DNA from: Bradyrhizobium erythrophlei
GTDB taxonomy: Bacteria; Pseudomonadota; Alphaproteobacteria; Rhizobiales; Xanthobacteraceae
Direction of reading: 5' to 3'
NCBI GenBank assembly: GCA_900129675.1
Contig: FSRD01000002.1
Location: forward strand, 682,001-746,000
DNA length: 64,000 nt
Part shown: in pieces, positions 1-8,434 of the stretch
How positions within the stretch are numbered: the first letter of the stretch is position 1
Layout of the letters: every line of letters starts with the position of its first letter
Program-made: the position numbers and the translations under genes
The notes under the pieces: generated by a model
Seen by the model: the letters and a program-made list of their open reading frames with translations, nothing else
Told to the model about the DNA's origin: nothing
Database searches by the model: none

Positions 1-113
1 AGAAAGATGCACCGGTCTCACGCGCCGTCGATCGCGCTGGGCACATTCTTTGTCGCCCAATCTTAGGCGGACTCCACCACCGATACTCCCGGATTTAATT
101 TACGACAGGCACA
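1..113 (+). pseudogene. 3' end of an integrase-core IS (transposase C-terminus), cut by the window edge
   Basis: In frame from base 3 this reads the last ~30 residues of a DDE integrase-type transposase (KDAPVSRAVDRAG, then ILGGLHH) and stops at 96-98. The DNA up to about base 113, ending in tttaatttacgacaggcaca, is nearly identical to 2374-2484, so both are right ends of the same IS. The complete relative at 55908-56924 ends with the same ILGGLH motif. The rest of this copy lies left of the window. Its insertion trimmed the C-terminus of the recombinase gene that follows. Confidence 0.75.
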
Positions 114-1778
114 GGCGAGCATGTCGGCGGAGATGCTGTTGCGCTGTCCGCGGCGACGCCTCGGCAGGCGCAGTTCGGTATGAACGCCGCCCATCCAATG
201 GATCAGGAGAACGATCTCTGACGCTTCGTCATCGATATCGGCGACCACCTCGTGGATGACGGTGCGCACGATTCGCTTCTTGAGCCTCGCGTCGGTCGGC
301 GGCGCCGACCAGACAGCCTTGAGATCAGCGGCCAGCGCGGCGACGTGTCCTGGCGAGCGTGATGGTTCCGATGTCGAGGCATCATGCGCGGCAATCCTGG
401 TCTCGATCTCGCCTACACGTGTGAGCGCGCTGTTCCATCGCAACTCCAGTTCCGCCGCGATCAGCCGGTTCTGCGGATCGATGGCGTCATACTGGCGGAA
501 TGCCCGATCGGCGCGGTAGCGCGCCGCCTCGAGGTCGCGCGCCAGCGCCTCACGAACCTGATCGCGGCGGCTGGCCGCTTGGGCTTCGGCCTCGACGGCC
601 GCAGCTATCGCTGCCGGTTCGACAACCCGCAGAAGAGCTTCCTCGACGGCGTCGTCGACACGCAATCCTCCGAATGCGATGCAGCGTGGCTCGCCATTGT
701 CGAGCGAACCCCGCCAACAGGAATAGCGCGGAATGTTATGCTTGGTGCCTGTGTAGCGGACCGTCAGCTTGCGTCCGCAACGCCGGCAGCGGACAAGGCC
801 GGCGAGCAAAGCGTCGCCGTGCTTCGGCGCTCCGTGATGTCGGCCTGTGGGCAAGTTGTCGCTCACCATCTTGCGGATCGCCTCCGACCGCTCCCAGCTG
901 ACGTAACCCTCATGGACGCCTGGGATCAGCGCCAGCCATTCGGCTCGCGCCTTACGACGGCTCCTGGGTCGGATCACGCCTGCGGCTGCATCATATCCTG
1001 TCGCGACACGACTCTTACCATAGGCGTAGGCGCCGCCGTAGATCGGGTTCTCGATCATCCGGTGGATGGTGGTATAGTGCGGCCTGCGCCAGACCACGTC
1101 ACCATTATGGCGCTTGGCGGGCAAGTCCAGCCCATGCTCAATGAACCAGAGCAGCGCTTGCCGGACACTGCCGAGTTCGGCCACCTTGTCGAAGACGAGG
1201 ATGATGGCCTCCTGGACACGGCGATCGGGATCCTTCTCGAGCCTGTCGCCGACCTTCACGAAGCCGACCGGGGCAGCGACGATGAGTTCGCCGCGCCGGG
1301 CCTTCTCATAGCGGGCCGACAGCGAACGCTGGCGCAGAAGATCGAGCTCGTACTCGTTGAGGCTGCCCTTCAATCCCAGCAACAGCCGGTCGTTGCCCTG
1401 ACGCGGCGCATAGACCGTCTCCTGATCGATCAGCACGGTATCGACGACGCGGCACATCTCGATCAGCTGCTGCCAGTCACGGCTGTTGCGGGCGAAACGC
1501 GAGACTTCCCGCGCCGCGACCGCACCGACCTTGCCCAGGCAGACCTCGGCCACCATTCGATCAAAGCCGGCGCGCGCGACGCCGCCTGCCGCCGAGCGCC
1601 CGAGATCGTCATCGACCGTTTCGATGCGAGACCAGCCCAGCGCCGTCAGACGATCGCGCATCGCATATTGCAAGGCGCTGCTCTCGCGATTGTGGAGAAC
1701 CTGATGGGCGGAGGACTGCCGTACATACAGGATCGCCTTTCGCTCCAGATGATGCGGCCTGATCTTCTCAGACATCAT
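63..1778 (-). CDS. Large serine recombinase, C-terminally truncated by an IS end
   Basis: Site-specific recombinase of the large serine (resolvase/invertase) class, 571 codons. The N-terminal catalytic domain has the YxRxS motif (YVRQS, Ser22) and a resolvase-type RFARN segment. A recombinase domain follows at about residues 190-290, then a zinc ribbon with a CRRCGRK motif near residue 345 and a coiled-coil stretch. These proteins cut DNA by a serine phosphoester intermediate and move genomic elements. The last ~15 residues are encoded by the IS end at 1-113, so the natural C-terminus is lost; family members with this architecture are usually longer. The start overlaps the upstream small gene by 11 bp, indicating translational coupling. 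Whether the truncated protein still works is unknown. Confidence 0.85.
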   Translation of the reverse strand: MMSEKIRPHHLERKAILYVRQSSAHQVLHNRESSALQYAMRDRLTALGWSRIETVDDDLGRSAAGGVARAGFDRMVAEVCLGKVGAVAAREVSRFARNSRDWQQLIEMCRVVDTVLIDQETVYAPRQGNDRLLLGLKGSLNEYELDLLRQRSLSARYEKARRGELIVAAPVGFVKVGDRLEKDPDRRVQEAIILVFDKVAELGSVRQALLWFIEHGLDLPAKRHNGDVVWRRPHYTTIHRMIENPIYGGAYAYGKSRVATGYDAAAGVIRPRSRRKARAEWLALIPGVHEGYVSWERSEAIRKMVSDNLPTGRHHGAPKHGDALLAGLVRCRRCGRKLTVRYTGTKHNIPRYSCWRGSLDNGEPRCIAFGGLRVDDAVEEALLRVVEPAAIAAAVEAEAQAASRRDQVREALARDLEAARYRADRAFRQYDAIDPQNRLIAAELELRWNSALTRVGEIETRIAAHDASTSEPSRSPGHVAALAADLKAVWSAPPTDARLKKRIVRTVIHEVVADIDDEASEIVLLIHWMGGVHTELRLPRRRRGQRNSISADMLACACRKLNPGVSVVESA

Positions 1779-1983
1779 GACGCATCTCCTCCCTTTGCCG
1801 GAGGTCGCCGTCGGCGTGGCCGAAGATCAGGCGAACCATCAGCTTCGTCAGCGTATGGCGCGTCTCGGCGGGCAACGCCTGCCATTGCGGCGTCTGCGCC
1901 GCGGCGTAGGGCGGGTCGCAGAACAGATCGAACTGACGTGCATTGCTGTGAGGATGGCGATGAGCGATAGGCGGGCGCGGCAT
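1768..1983 (-). CDS. Small conserved protein of the recombinase module
   Basis: A 71-residue protein directly upstream of and overlapping the recombinase. The ATG at 1983 is preferred over the one at 1989 because a GGGGAG ribosome site lies 6 nt before it and abuts the earlier ATG. The sequence has an alpha-helical centre (QTPQWQALPAETRHTL) with no recognised catalytic motif. Similar small proteins, from memory, sit in front of this recombinase type in rhizobial mobile elements, so it is probably an accessory factor or regulator of the element. Function unknown. Confidence 0.6.
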   Translation of the reverse strand: MPRPPIAHRHPHSNARQFDLFCDPPYAAAQTPQWQALPAETRHTLTKLMVRLIFGHADGDLRQREEMRHDV

Positions 1984-1989
1984 GGACAT

Positions 1990-2325
1990 CTCCCCGATTC
2001 GCGTCGTGAGAGCCCAATGCTGCGCTGGAATTCCGCAATTGCGATGGTGCGCCCGAAACCGACGTCACATCCTGCAGCAGCGTTGCCAAGGCGGTGAGCA
2101 CCGCAAGCTCAACATAGGGAGTGGCGCCAACACGCCATGTCGCGCGAGCCGCCCGATCAAACATCCAGGCCGGAATCTCCAGCCATCGCGCAGATGCCCG
2201 ACCAGAGAGGCTGCAACGGAAAACCTCTCTGCCAGCCTTCTCAACCACCTCATGAATATGGACCAGGCAGCCGGCCCAAGGATGCCACGGATAAAGAAGC
2301 TCGTACTCCGCGATCCCGTGGGCGT
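1990..2325 (-). pseudogene. First gene of the recombinase module, start lost
   Basis: The minus-strand frame carries a protein-like stretch starting YELLYPWHPWAG and continuing through VHIHEVVEKAG, EIPAWMFDRAA and ALATLLQD. This resembles small proteins that head such recombinase modules. Upstream of the YELLYPW segment the sequence changes abruptly (about 2325-2335) into the second transposase fragment, so any natural start codon has been replaced. The frame stays open into the next gene, making the true 3' boundary uncertain. No function known. Confidence 0.4.
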
Positions 2326-2334
2326 TCCGTCGTC

Positions 2335-2484
2335 GTGTTGTACAATGGGGCCCGCACGCATCTATCCCTGGAGAAGGATGCACCGGTCTCGCGCGCCGTC
2401 GATCGCGCCGGGCACATTCTTTGTCGCCCAATCCTGGGCGGGCTGCATCACCAATATGCCCGAATTTAATTTACGACAGGCACA
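2335..2484 (+). pseudogene. Second 3' fragment of the integrase-core IS
   Basis: Reads YNGARTHLSLEKDAPVSRAV, then ILGGLHHQYARI and a stop at 2467-2469, followed by the IS end tttaatttacgacaggcaca. It matches the fragment at 1-113 almost base for base and is a diverged relative of the intact transposase at 55908-56924. The 5' two thirds of the IS are gone; its left neighbour is the recombinase module. The right end sits inside the MBL hydrolase gene. Confidence 0.75.
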
Positions 2485-2486
2485 GG

Positions 2487-3179
2487 TGCCGCGATTGAGT
2501 GGATGCCCGGAATAACCTCGGTATCCCACTCGTACTGCTTCACCTTATCTTTCAGGAGTGGAAACATCGCTTGAAGTCTTTTGGGCAGGCCATGCTGCTT
2601 TTCGGGGAGCTTAGTGAAAATGCTCGAATCCATCCAGAACTTGAATTCGTTGCTGGGCACGTAAACCGTGGCGTTGGGGAAGACCGGCGTGTTGTCTGGA
2701 GCCTTGCTCATAAGCCCAAAGACATGGTCCGGATGGAAATGCGAAACGATCACCCTCGTGATCTGCGCCGGCTTGATGCCGGCTGCAGCCATATTGGCGA
2801 TCATCGCTCCGGCCGTAGGCTGGAACTGACCACCCGTGCCGGCGTCGAAGAAAACCATTTCGTTGCCGAACTTGAGCAGAGTTACGTTAAACGGAATGGG
2901 CACGACTTCATTCGCGATCCCCGCGGCAGCCAGTGCGGCCTTGGTTTCCTCAACGGACACGTTCGCGATGAACCCAGGATCGTGAGGTTTCTCCCAAACG
3001 CCATCGTTCAGGATGAACCCGTGGACCTTATCGAACTTGAACGGCCGGAAGCCCTTGCCGGCCTCCGGTCCCTTCTGGGCGAGCGCAGCCTCGATGAACG
3101 AGACCGGCTTGGGCAGGCCGAACGCTGCTCCTGCACATGCTGCCGTCAACAGAGCGTTACGGCGGGTTAGATTTAACAT
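2487..3179 (-). pseudogene. MBL-fold metallo-hydrolase, 3' end removed by IS
   Basis: Beta-lactamase-fold hydrolase with an exported N-terminus: twin-arginine-like TRRNALLTAACAGAAFG, then a cleavable AxA-type region. The zinc motif HFHPDH is present near residue 150. The reading frame runs to IHSIAAP and then enters IS sequence, ending six codons later. The missing part would hold the downstream metal-binding histidine and aspartate (normally in a PGHTPGH segment), so the product should be inactive. It lies 86 bp downstream of the PPOX-fold gene on the same strand and probably formed an operon with it. Confidence 0.85.
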
Positions 3180-3265
3180 CGCTATCTCCTTGCTTTGTCT
3201 GCGAAGACGGACATTGCGGTCCGCCGGTCGAAGCCGGCGCCTCGTGTGAGGCGTTCACAAACCTC

Positions 3266-4231
3266 TTATTGGGGAATTTTGGAATCCGAGCCCTCCGCCC
3301 CCAGGTGCGGCGAGTAGCTGACAAAGTCGAACAAATGCGGAAATGCGTGCTCACGGTTCAAGACGCACTCGATGTCGAGAAAGATGAGCCTTTCGATTCC
3401 AGCGGACCGCGTCGTCTCCGGAACGTCCCAGCAGATCCTGGTTCTACCGATGACGTGCAGCATCCGGCCGCTTTGGAAGTCGATGAAAAGAAGCCCGGCG
3501 CGCGCGTCGGCTTCTAGATTGCCGAGAGTGTTGAAGAGCAGGTTGCCACTGAAATCCGGAAAGCAAAGTTCGTTTGGTGAAACCACCTGCACGAAGCCGG
3601 GAAGTCCGCCACGGTGAGAGACGTCGAGACCTTGCGAGGACTCCACCTGGTCGAGTTGCTCCGACCGGGATGCAATAAAGAACGTGTCTGCTGCGGCAAC
3701 AAAGCTGACCTCGTTATCGCCTAGATGCGAAGCCATTCGAGATTCAGACGCGGACATAGAACGGAGCCGTGGCCGCTCGTTGCGTGCCTGAATGTATTTC
3801 GGGCAGTTTCCAAAGCTCTGCTGAACCCTTATCGTGAAACCTCCACCGATGATGCAATTTTCGATGCGACCGTTGATTCGGTTTCGGCGACGCGTTGAAA
3901 GTTCGATTCCTAGCCCGCCGATCGGGGCGCCATCCCGAATACACGAAAGGAAAGGATCGCCCGGATCGGCCCACGCTTTGATGGTGAGTAGGCTCTCGTC
4001 CGCCGAATTCATGAACCCTGGGGGACCGGACAGGGTGGTGGCCCAGGGATGGCCGTTCTGGTCCGCCAGCCCCACGACCATGAACGGTAGCGCAGCGAAG
4101 AATGACCGATGCTGCTCCGGCATATAGTCACGAATAACTGCGTGCCCCTTGCGTTCGATGCGATCACGTACGCCGGCGAGACTTTGGATCGTTTGCTCGC
4201 CGGCGTGAAAGGGAGACGTGGTCGTTGTCAT
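3266..4231 (-). CDS. PPOX-fold (pyridoxamine 5'-phosphate oxidase-like) flavoprotein
   Basis: A 321-residue protein of the split-barrel flavin family related to pyridoxamine phosphate oxidase. Visible marks are an N-terminal FFAALPFMVVGLADQNG strand pair, WATTLSGPPGF, and the C-terminal PDFSGNLLFNTLGNL block that is typical of this subgroup and often binds flavin. The length is about twice a simple PPOX protein, consistent with a tandem-barrel arrangement. The likely role is an FMN-dependent reductase or oxidase of unknown substrate. It is divergent from the TetR regulator starting at 4364, with paired palindromes in between, and is probably repressed by it. Cytosolic; no signal peptide. Confidence 0.7.
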   Translation of the reverse strand: MTTTTSPFHAGEQTIQSLAGVRDRIERKGHAVIRDYMPEQHRSFFAALPFMVVGLADQNGHPWATTLSGPPGFMNSADESLLTIKAWADPGDPFLSCIRDGAPIGGLGIELSTRRRNRINGRIENCIIGGGFTIRVQQSFGNCPKYIQARNERPRLRSMSASESRMASHLGDNEVSFVAAADTFFIASRSEQLDQVESSQGLDVSHRGGLPGFVQVVSPNELCFPDFSGNLLFNTLGNLEADARAGLLFIDFQSGRMLHVIGRTRICWDVPETTRSAGIERLIFLDIECVLNREHAFPHLFDFVSYSPHLGAEGSDSKIPQ

Positions 4232-4284
4232 GATAGTGCCGCGATCATGGACGCACGCTTTGAGAAGACATGGCTGATACCCGT

Positions 4285-4318
4285 TAGTAGTGGTTGTCTG
4301 TACATACTACTAGGTACA
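4285..4318. promoter_or_regulatory. Overlapping palindromes between divergent genes, probable TetR operator
   Basis: TAGTAGT at 4285-4291 pairs with ACTACTA at 4306-4312. TGTAC at 4299-4303 pairs with GTACA at 4314-4318, giving a second, 20-bp palindrome that overlaps the first. Both lie in the 132-bp gap between the PPOX-fold gene (minus) and the TetR gene (plus), next to an AT-rich tract that could hold a -10 box. Position and symmetry fit autoregulation by the TetR protein. Confidence 0.5.
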
Positions 4319-4363
4319 AAATAAAATCACGTTCGGTTGATTCGACGCGATCTTGAGGATGTC

Positions 4364-4927
4364 ATGAAGGCGAAGGGTGAGCTCGTTAAGGCAGCCAAGA
4401 AATTGATGTGGGAGCGTGGCTACGAGGCCGTAAGTCCGCGCGACTTGCTGGAAGAAAGTGGTGCGGGGCAAGGCAGCCTCTATCACCACTTCAAGGGAAA
4501 AATGGACCTGGCGTCTGTGGCTCTCGGTGAGGTGTCCGATGAAATGTGCGAGCTCGCGCGCGAGACCGTAGGAACGGACGGTTCTGCCTTGGATCGCGTC
4601 ATCCGCTATCTCGACGTTCCTCGCGACGGCCTCAAAGGTTGCAGGATGGGCAGATTTGCTGCCGAATCGTCCATCGCCGAGGCTTCGTTGAGGAAGCCCG
4701 TCGAACGCTATTTCCGCGAACTCCAGGAGATCCTTGCAGGAGCTCTCCGCGAAGCTCAAGCCGACGGCGAAATTGCGAAACGCCTCGATGCCAGCGAGCT
4801 TGCCCTGATGCTCATTACTGTAGTGCAGGGCGGCTTCGTCGTTTCGAGGGTTTATCGCGATCGGAACGCCATCAATCGGGCCACAGAGATGGCCAAGTCG
4901 CTGCTCAAATCGCTGCCACGCCGCTAA
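4364..4927 (+). CDS. TetR/AcrR-family transcriptional regulator
   Basis: A 187-residue one-component regulator. The N-terminal helix-turn-helix covers about residues 10-50 (WERGYEAVSPRDLLEESG, GQGSLYHHFKGK); the rest is an alpha-helical ligand domain. ATG 4364 is chosen because GAGGA lies at 4354-4358; an in-frame TTG at 4337 is possible but has no ribosome site. It is divergent from the PPOX-fold/MBL pair and overlaps no other gene. It likely represses its own promoter and the divergent operon through the palindromes at 4285-4318, with an unknown small-molecule inducer. Confidence 0.85.
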   Translation: MKAKGELVKAAKKLMWERGYEAVSPRDLLEESGAGQGSLYHHFKGKMDLASVALGEVSDEMCELARETVGTDGSALDRVIRYLDVPRDGLKGCRMGRFAAESSIAEASLRKPVERYFRELQEILAGALREAQADGEIAKRLDASELALMLITVVQGGFVVSRVYRDRNAINRATEMAKSLLKSLPRR

Positions 4928-5259
4928 GCAGGACGAGGCAGTCTCCGCTGCAGATGCTCGAGGAGTTAGGCTTGTCTCTGCTGAGGTCATGGTCTGTAAA
5001 ATTCGGGGAAGCCAGCCGGCATTCCCCTCACGGAACTGGCGCCTAATCACAGGACTTCGCCGAAAATAATCAGCTTTGGGTTGAAAAGAGCGCCGGGATC
5101 TCGAAAAAGATCCCGGCAAGTCTGGGAGAAACGCCTGAGGGGTGACGCCTCCTTTGCCAGTCAAGAGTGACCGGCTCCGTCGACGCCGAACCGATTCGGC
5201 GCGATAGATCTCAGCAATTCGACAACAGCTACCGAGCATGCCGCTACTCACTGAACTGA
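4928..5259. other. Gap without a supported gene
   Basis: This 332-bp stretch lies between the converging TetR and GST genes. Reading frames here are shadows or compositionally random. No tRNA, clear terminator or repeat was recognised. Confidence 0.5.
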
Positions 5260-5859
5260 TCACTCAGGGTGCGTTGTGCTTGCCATGCTCGGCCGCAAAG
5301 CAAATTGCCTGTGCCAGGCGCTCAGCTGCGGTCGTTCCGATCGCCAAGGACGGTCGCGGAAGCGAAAGTCAATGTATTCGAGCGCGCAACCGACAGTGAT
5401 GGTTCCGAGGTCGGGAATGAGTGACGGTACATTGGCCTCGAGAGTGTCAAGGATCTTGCTGATCCGATCAAACTGGGCATCTACCCATCCGCTCCAGCGA
5501 TGGCTTTCTGGCCGGAGGGTTTCTTGGCGGCAGACGACGGCGCGATCCATAATGTCTACGCCGAAGAGTTCCAGCTTAAGTACTTGTCTGCGGGCTTCCC
5601 CCGGCTCCGGTAGCAATCCGCCGTCCGAGAACTCATCGAGGTACTCGCAGATTAAGCTGCTATCAAAAAGAATTTCACCGGTATTCAATTGAAGCGTTGG
5701 GATGCGGGTCAGCGGATTGAGCGCCGAAAGTGCCTCGTTCGCCTTTGTCGGAATTGCAGATGTTTCGATGATTTCGACACAATGATCGATCTGCATTTCC
5801 TTGGTAACCACCACTACCTTTCGCGCATAGGGGGAGTTCGGCGACCAATATAGCTTCAT
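5260..5859 (-). CDS. Glutathione S-transferase family protein
   Basis: A 199-residue cytosolic GST. The thioredoxin-like N-terminal domain starts KLYWSPNSPYARKV, with Ser/Tyr near the usual catalytic position, and has the cis-proline segment RIPTLQL and the glutathione-binding DSSLICEYLDE at about residues 65-75. An all-helical C-terminal domain follows. It is the last gene of a four-gene minus-strand operon ([2Fe-2S] subunit, Mo-dehydrogenase, NIPSNAP, GST), 44 bp after NIPSNAP. It may detoxify or dehalogenate electrophilic intermediates formed by the dehydrogenase; the substrate is not evident from sequence. Confidence 0.8.
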   Translation of the reverse strand: MKLYWSPNSPYARKVVVVTKEMQIDHCVEIIETSAIPTKANEALSALNPLTRIPTLQLNTGEILFDSSLICEYLDEFSDGGLLPEPGEARRQVLKLELFGVDIMDRAVVCRQETLRPESHRWSGWVDAQFDRISKILDTLEANVPSLIPDLGTITVGCALEYIDFRFRDRPWRSERPQLSAWHRQFALRPSMASTTHPE

Positions 5860-5903
5860 GTGAATGCTCCAAGGTTAGCCAACGGCCTTACGGAAGCGCC
5901 GGT

Positions 5904-6230
5904 CTATTTCAACGCCGAGAAGGCAGTTGGCGTCAGGATTTGGTTGCTGATGCTTGCGACGATGGGTCCATCGCGTTCCGCTTCGTCGCGCACCTTGTGC
6001 CAAGCCGGGTCGTTCAGGAACGCCGTCCACCTCGTCTCGAGATCGGCCAGCGACTCCCACTGGAGCATGTAAGTCAGCTGGTTGCTGGATTCCCCGACGA
6101 GGGTCGTCCAAAAACCCATAGAACGGATACCGTGCTTTTCCCAGATGGGCGGAAGCTGGTCTCTAAATCGAGCCTGCAGCTTTGCCATTTGGCCCGGAAC
6201 GGCCTGATACATACGCAGTTCGTGAATCAT
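5904..6230 (-). CDS. NIPSNAP-family protein
   Basis: A 108-residue ferredoxin-like-fold protein of the NIPSNAP family, with the typical start IHELRMYQAVPGQM, the W-rich centre GFWTTLVG and LQWESLADLETRW. Family members are small dimeric alpha-beta barrels of poorly defined function and often appear next to catabolic oxygenases and dehydrogenases. It sits 27 bp downstream of the molybdopterin dehydrogenase and 44 bp upstream of the GST, so it is co-transcribed. A role in handling a pathway intermediate is inference only. Confidence 0.75.
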   Translation of the reverse strand: MIHELRMYQAVPGQMAKLQARFRDQLPPIWEKHGIRSMGFWTTLVGESSNQLTYMLQWESLADLETRWTAFLNDPAWHKVRDEAERDGPIVASISNQILTPTAFSALK

Positions 6231-6257
6231 CGCGGAAACCCTCTATGAAGGACGTGC

Positions 6258-8432
6258 TCACGCCTGCTTCAGCAGGCTGGCATCGACCGGCATCTTGCGC
6301 AGGCGCTTGCCGCTTGCCGCATAGATCGCGTTTGCGATCGCGGGGACGATTGCCGATGTCCCGGTCTCGCCCATACCACCCGGCGGCTCCGAGCTTTTCA
6401 CGATGTGGACCTCAATGGAGGGCGCCTCGTTCATGCGCAACATCTGATAGGTATCGAAGTTGGTCTGCTCGACACGGCCGTTCTTCAGCGTGATCTCGCC
6501 GTAGAGAGCGGCGGTGGCGCCAAAGATGATTCCGCTTTGGAGCTGCGCTTGCACCGTATCGGGATTGACCACGGTGCCGCAATCCATCGCGCAGACCACG
6601 CGCCGGATGCGGACGGCGCCCTCTTTCGAGACTTCGACCTCGGCTACCTGCGCGAGCCAGCTCCCGAAGGCGAATTGCAGCGAGACGCCGCGACCTCTTC
6701 CCTTGGGCAAGGCTTGTCCCCAGCCGGCTTTTTCCGCAGCAAGATCGAGGACCGCTTTGGCGCGCGGGGACTTGTCGAGTAGCGCTCTTCTATAGGCGAC
6801 CGCGTCCTGCTTGGCCGCTGCCGCCAATTCGTCGATGAAGCTTTCAGTCACGAAGACGTTGTGCGAGGGACCCACGCTACGCCAGAAGGCCGTCGGAATG
6901 CCCGGCGGCTCCACGCGGACAAACTCCACGTGCAAATTCGGCAGGTCGTAGACCAGATCGATCGCACCTTCTATCGAGTCTGGATCAAGACCGTCCTTGA
7001 AAGCAGGCGGCAGCCATCGCGCAATCACGGAAGAGCCGGCGAAACGGTTCTTCCAGGCCAGCGGCCTGCCCTGATCGTCCAGCCCAGCCGAGATGCGATC
7101 AAACCAATAGGGGCGGAACATATCGTGCTGGATATCTTCCTCACGCGTCCACACGACCTTCACGGGGCCATCGACATGCTTGGCGATCTGAACGGCGCGG
7201 ACGGCGCCGTCGGCTTCCAGCCGCCTGCCGAAACCGCCGCCGATCAGGTGGTTGTGGACAATGACTTTCTCCGGCGGCAGGCCCGCCTCCTTCGCGGCCA
7301 TCGCCTGGACCCGAGCCACGGCCTGGTTGCCGAGCCAGATCTCGCACTCATCCTTGGGAAAGTGCACCGTACAGTTCATCGGCTCCATCGTTGCGTGCGC
7401 GAGGAACGGCACCTGATAGCTCGCCTCGACCTTGGTGGTGGCACTCGCCATGGCCTTGTCGGCATCACCGATGTTCTGAGCGACAGCGCCCGAACCGAGC
7501 GTCGCCTGTTCGAGCTCGCGCGCGATCTCTTCGGTGCCGAGTTTTGCGTGCTGACCATCGTCCCATTCGATCTTGAGCGCTGCCAGACCTTTCTTCGCAG
7601 CTCCCATGTGATCGGCCACGACCGCAACAGCATCGTCAAGCCGAACGATCTGGCGCACGCCCTTCACCGCTTTTGCGCCCGTGGCGTCGACACTTTTTAC
7701 GCGCCCGCCGAAAACGGGCGATTGCGCCAACGTCGCGATCTTCACGCCGGCCGGGCGCGCGTCGATACCGTAGAGCGCGGTCCCGTTGACCTTCGCCGGC
7801 GCATCGAGCCGCTTGGCCCGCGTGCCGATCAGCTTGAAATCCCCCGGGGACTTCAACGTGACGTTTCCAGGAACGGGCATGTGTGCTGCCTCAGCGACAA
7901 CCTCACCGTATTTCAGGCGCCGACCGGTCGGCACGTGGATCACCTCGCCGTCCTGCGTGCGGCATGATTTTGCATCGACGCCCCAACGCTTGGCAGCAGC
8001 CGCGACCAGCATCATCCTTGCGGTTGCGCCTGCTTCGCGCAGCGGCTTCCACGCGCCGCGCATCGCGTTCGAATTGCCGGTCGCCTGAACGCCGAGCAGC
8101 GGGTTGGCATAGAGCTTCTCGTTCGGTGGCGCGTGCTCGAGCCGCACCTGTTTCAGGCTCACATCGAGCTCTTCGGCGATCAGCATCGGGATCGAGGTGT
8201 AGGTGCCTTGCCCCATTTCGACATACGGCATGGTCAGGACGACCTGGCCGTCGCTGCCGATACGAATAAAGGCGTTGGGTGCAAAACTATCGGAATTGGC
8301 GGCTTTGCTTTGGCCGAGAGGCAGGTTCAGGCTCAGTATCAAGCCGCCACCAATGGCTGCGCTGGTGCCCAGAAAGCTGCGCCGCGACAGGTTGGTGTCA
8401 GAAGCGCGAAAAGCTATGCGATCGGGGATCAT
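6258..8432 (-). CDS. Xanthine dehydrogenase-family molybdopterin subunit (IorB/aldehyde dehydrogenase type)
   Basis: A 724-residue large subunit of a periplasmic molybdenum hydroxylase or aldehyde dehydrogenase. The N-terminus has a Tat signal (LSRRSFLGTSAAIGGG, residues ~15-30). The molybdopterin domains include PYVEMGQGTYTSIPMLIAEE, GGGFGRRLE and, near the C-terminus, GGMGETGTSA with the catalytic Glu. The arrangement of small [2Fe-2S] subunit plus large Tat-exported subunit, without an FAD subunit, matches isoquinoline 1-oxidoreductase/IorAB-type enzymes that pass electrons to cytochromes. The [2Fe-2S] gene ends 2 bp upstream. The likely reaction is oxidation of an aldehyde or N-heteroaromatic; the substrate is not determinable here. 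Confidence 0.9.
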   Translation of the reverse strand: MIPDRIAFRASDTNLSRRSFLGTSAAIGGGLILSLNLPLGQSKAANSDSFAPNAFIRIGSDGQVVLTMPYVEMGQGTYTSIPMLIAEELDVSLKQVRLEHAPPNEKLYANPLLGVQATGNSNAMRGAWKPLREAGATARMMLVAAAAKRWGVDAKSCRTQDGEVIHVPTGRRLKYGEVVAEAAHMPVPGNVTLKSPGDFKLIGTRAKRLDAPAKVNGTALYGIDARPAGVKIATLAQSPVFGGRVKSVDATGAKAVKGVRQIVRLDDAVAVVADHMGAAKKGLAALKIEWDDGQHAKLGTEEIARELEQATLGSGAVAQNIGDADKAMASATTKVEASYQVPFLAHATMEPMNCTVHFPKDECEIWLGNQAVARVQAMAAKEAGLPPEKVIVHNHLIGGGFGRRLEADGAVRAVQIAKHVDGPVKVVWTREEDIQHDMFRPYWFDRISAGLDDQGRPLAWKNRFAGSSVIARWLPPAFKDGLDPDSIEGAIDLVYDLPNLHVEFVRVEPPGIPTAFWRSVGPSHNVFVTESFIDELAAAAKQDAVAYRRALLDKSPRAKAVLDLAAEKAGWGQALPKGRGRGVSLQFAFGSWLAQVAEVEVSKEGAVRIRRVVCAMDCGTVVNPDTVQAQLQSGIIFGATAALYGEITLKNGRVEQTNFDTYQMLRMNEAPSIEVHIVKSSEPPGGMGETGTSAIVPAIANAIYAASGKRLRKMPVDASLLKQA

Positions 8433-8434
8433 CG

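Noticed and set aside
384..1970. Long plus-strand frame of 528 codons over the recombinase gene
   Set aside because: It is a shadow of the minus-strand recombinase; its translation is Arg/Ala-rich without family motifs.
4310..5263. 317-codon minus-strand frame
   Set aside because: It is antisense to the TetR gene and has no recognisable domain; the TetR translation is clearly the coding one.
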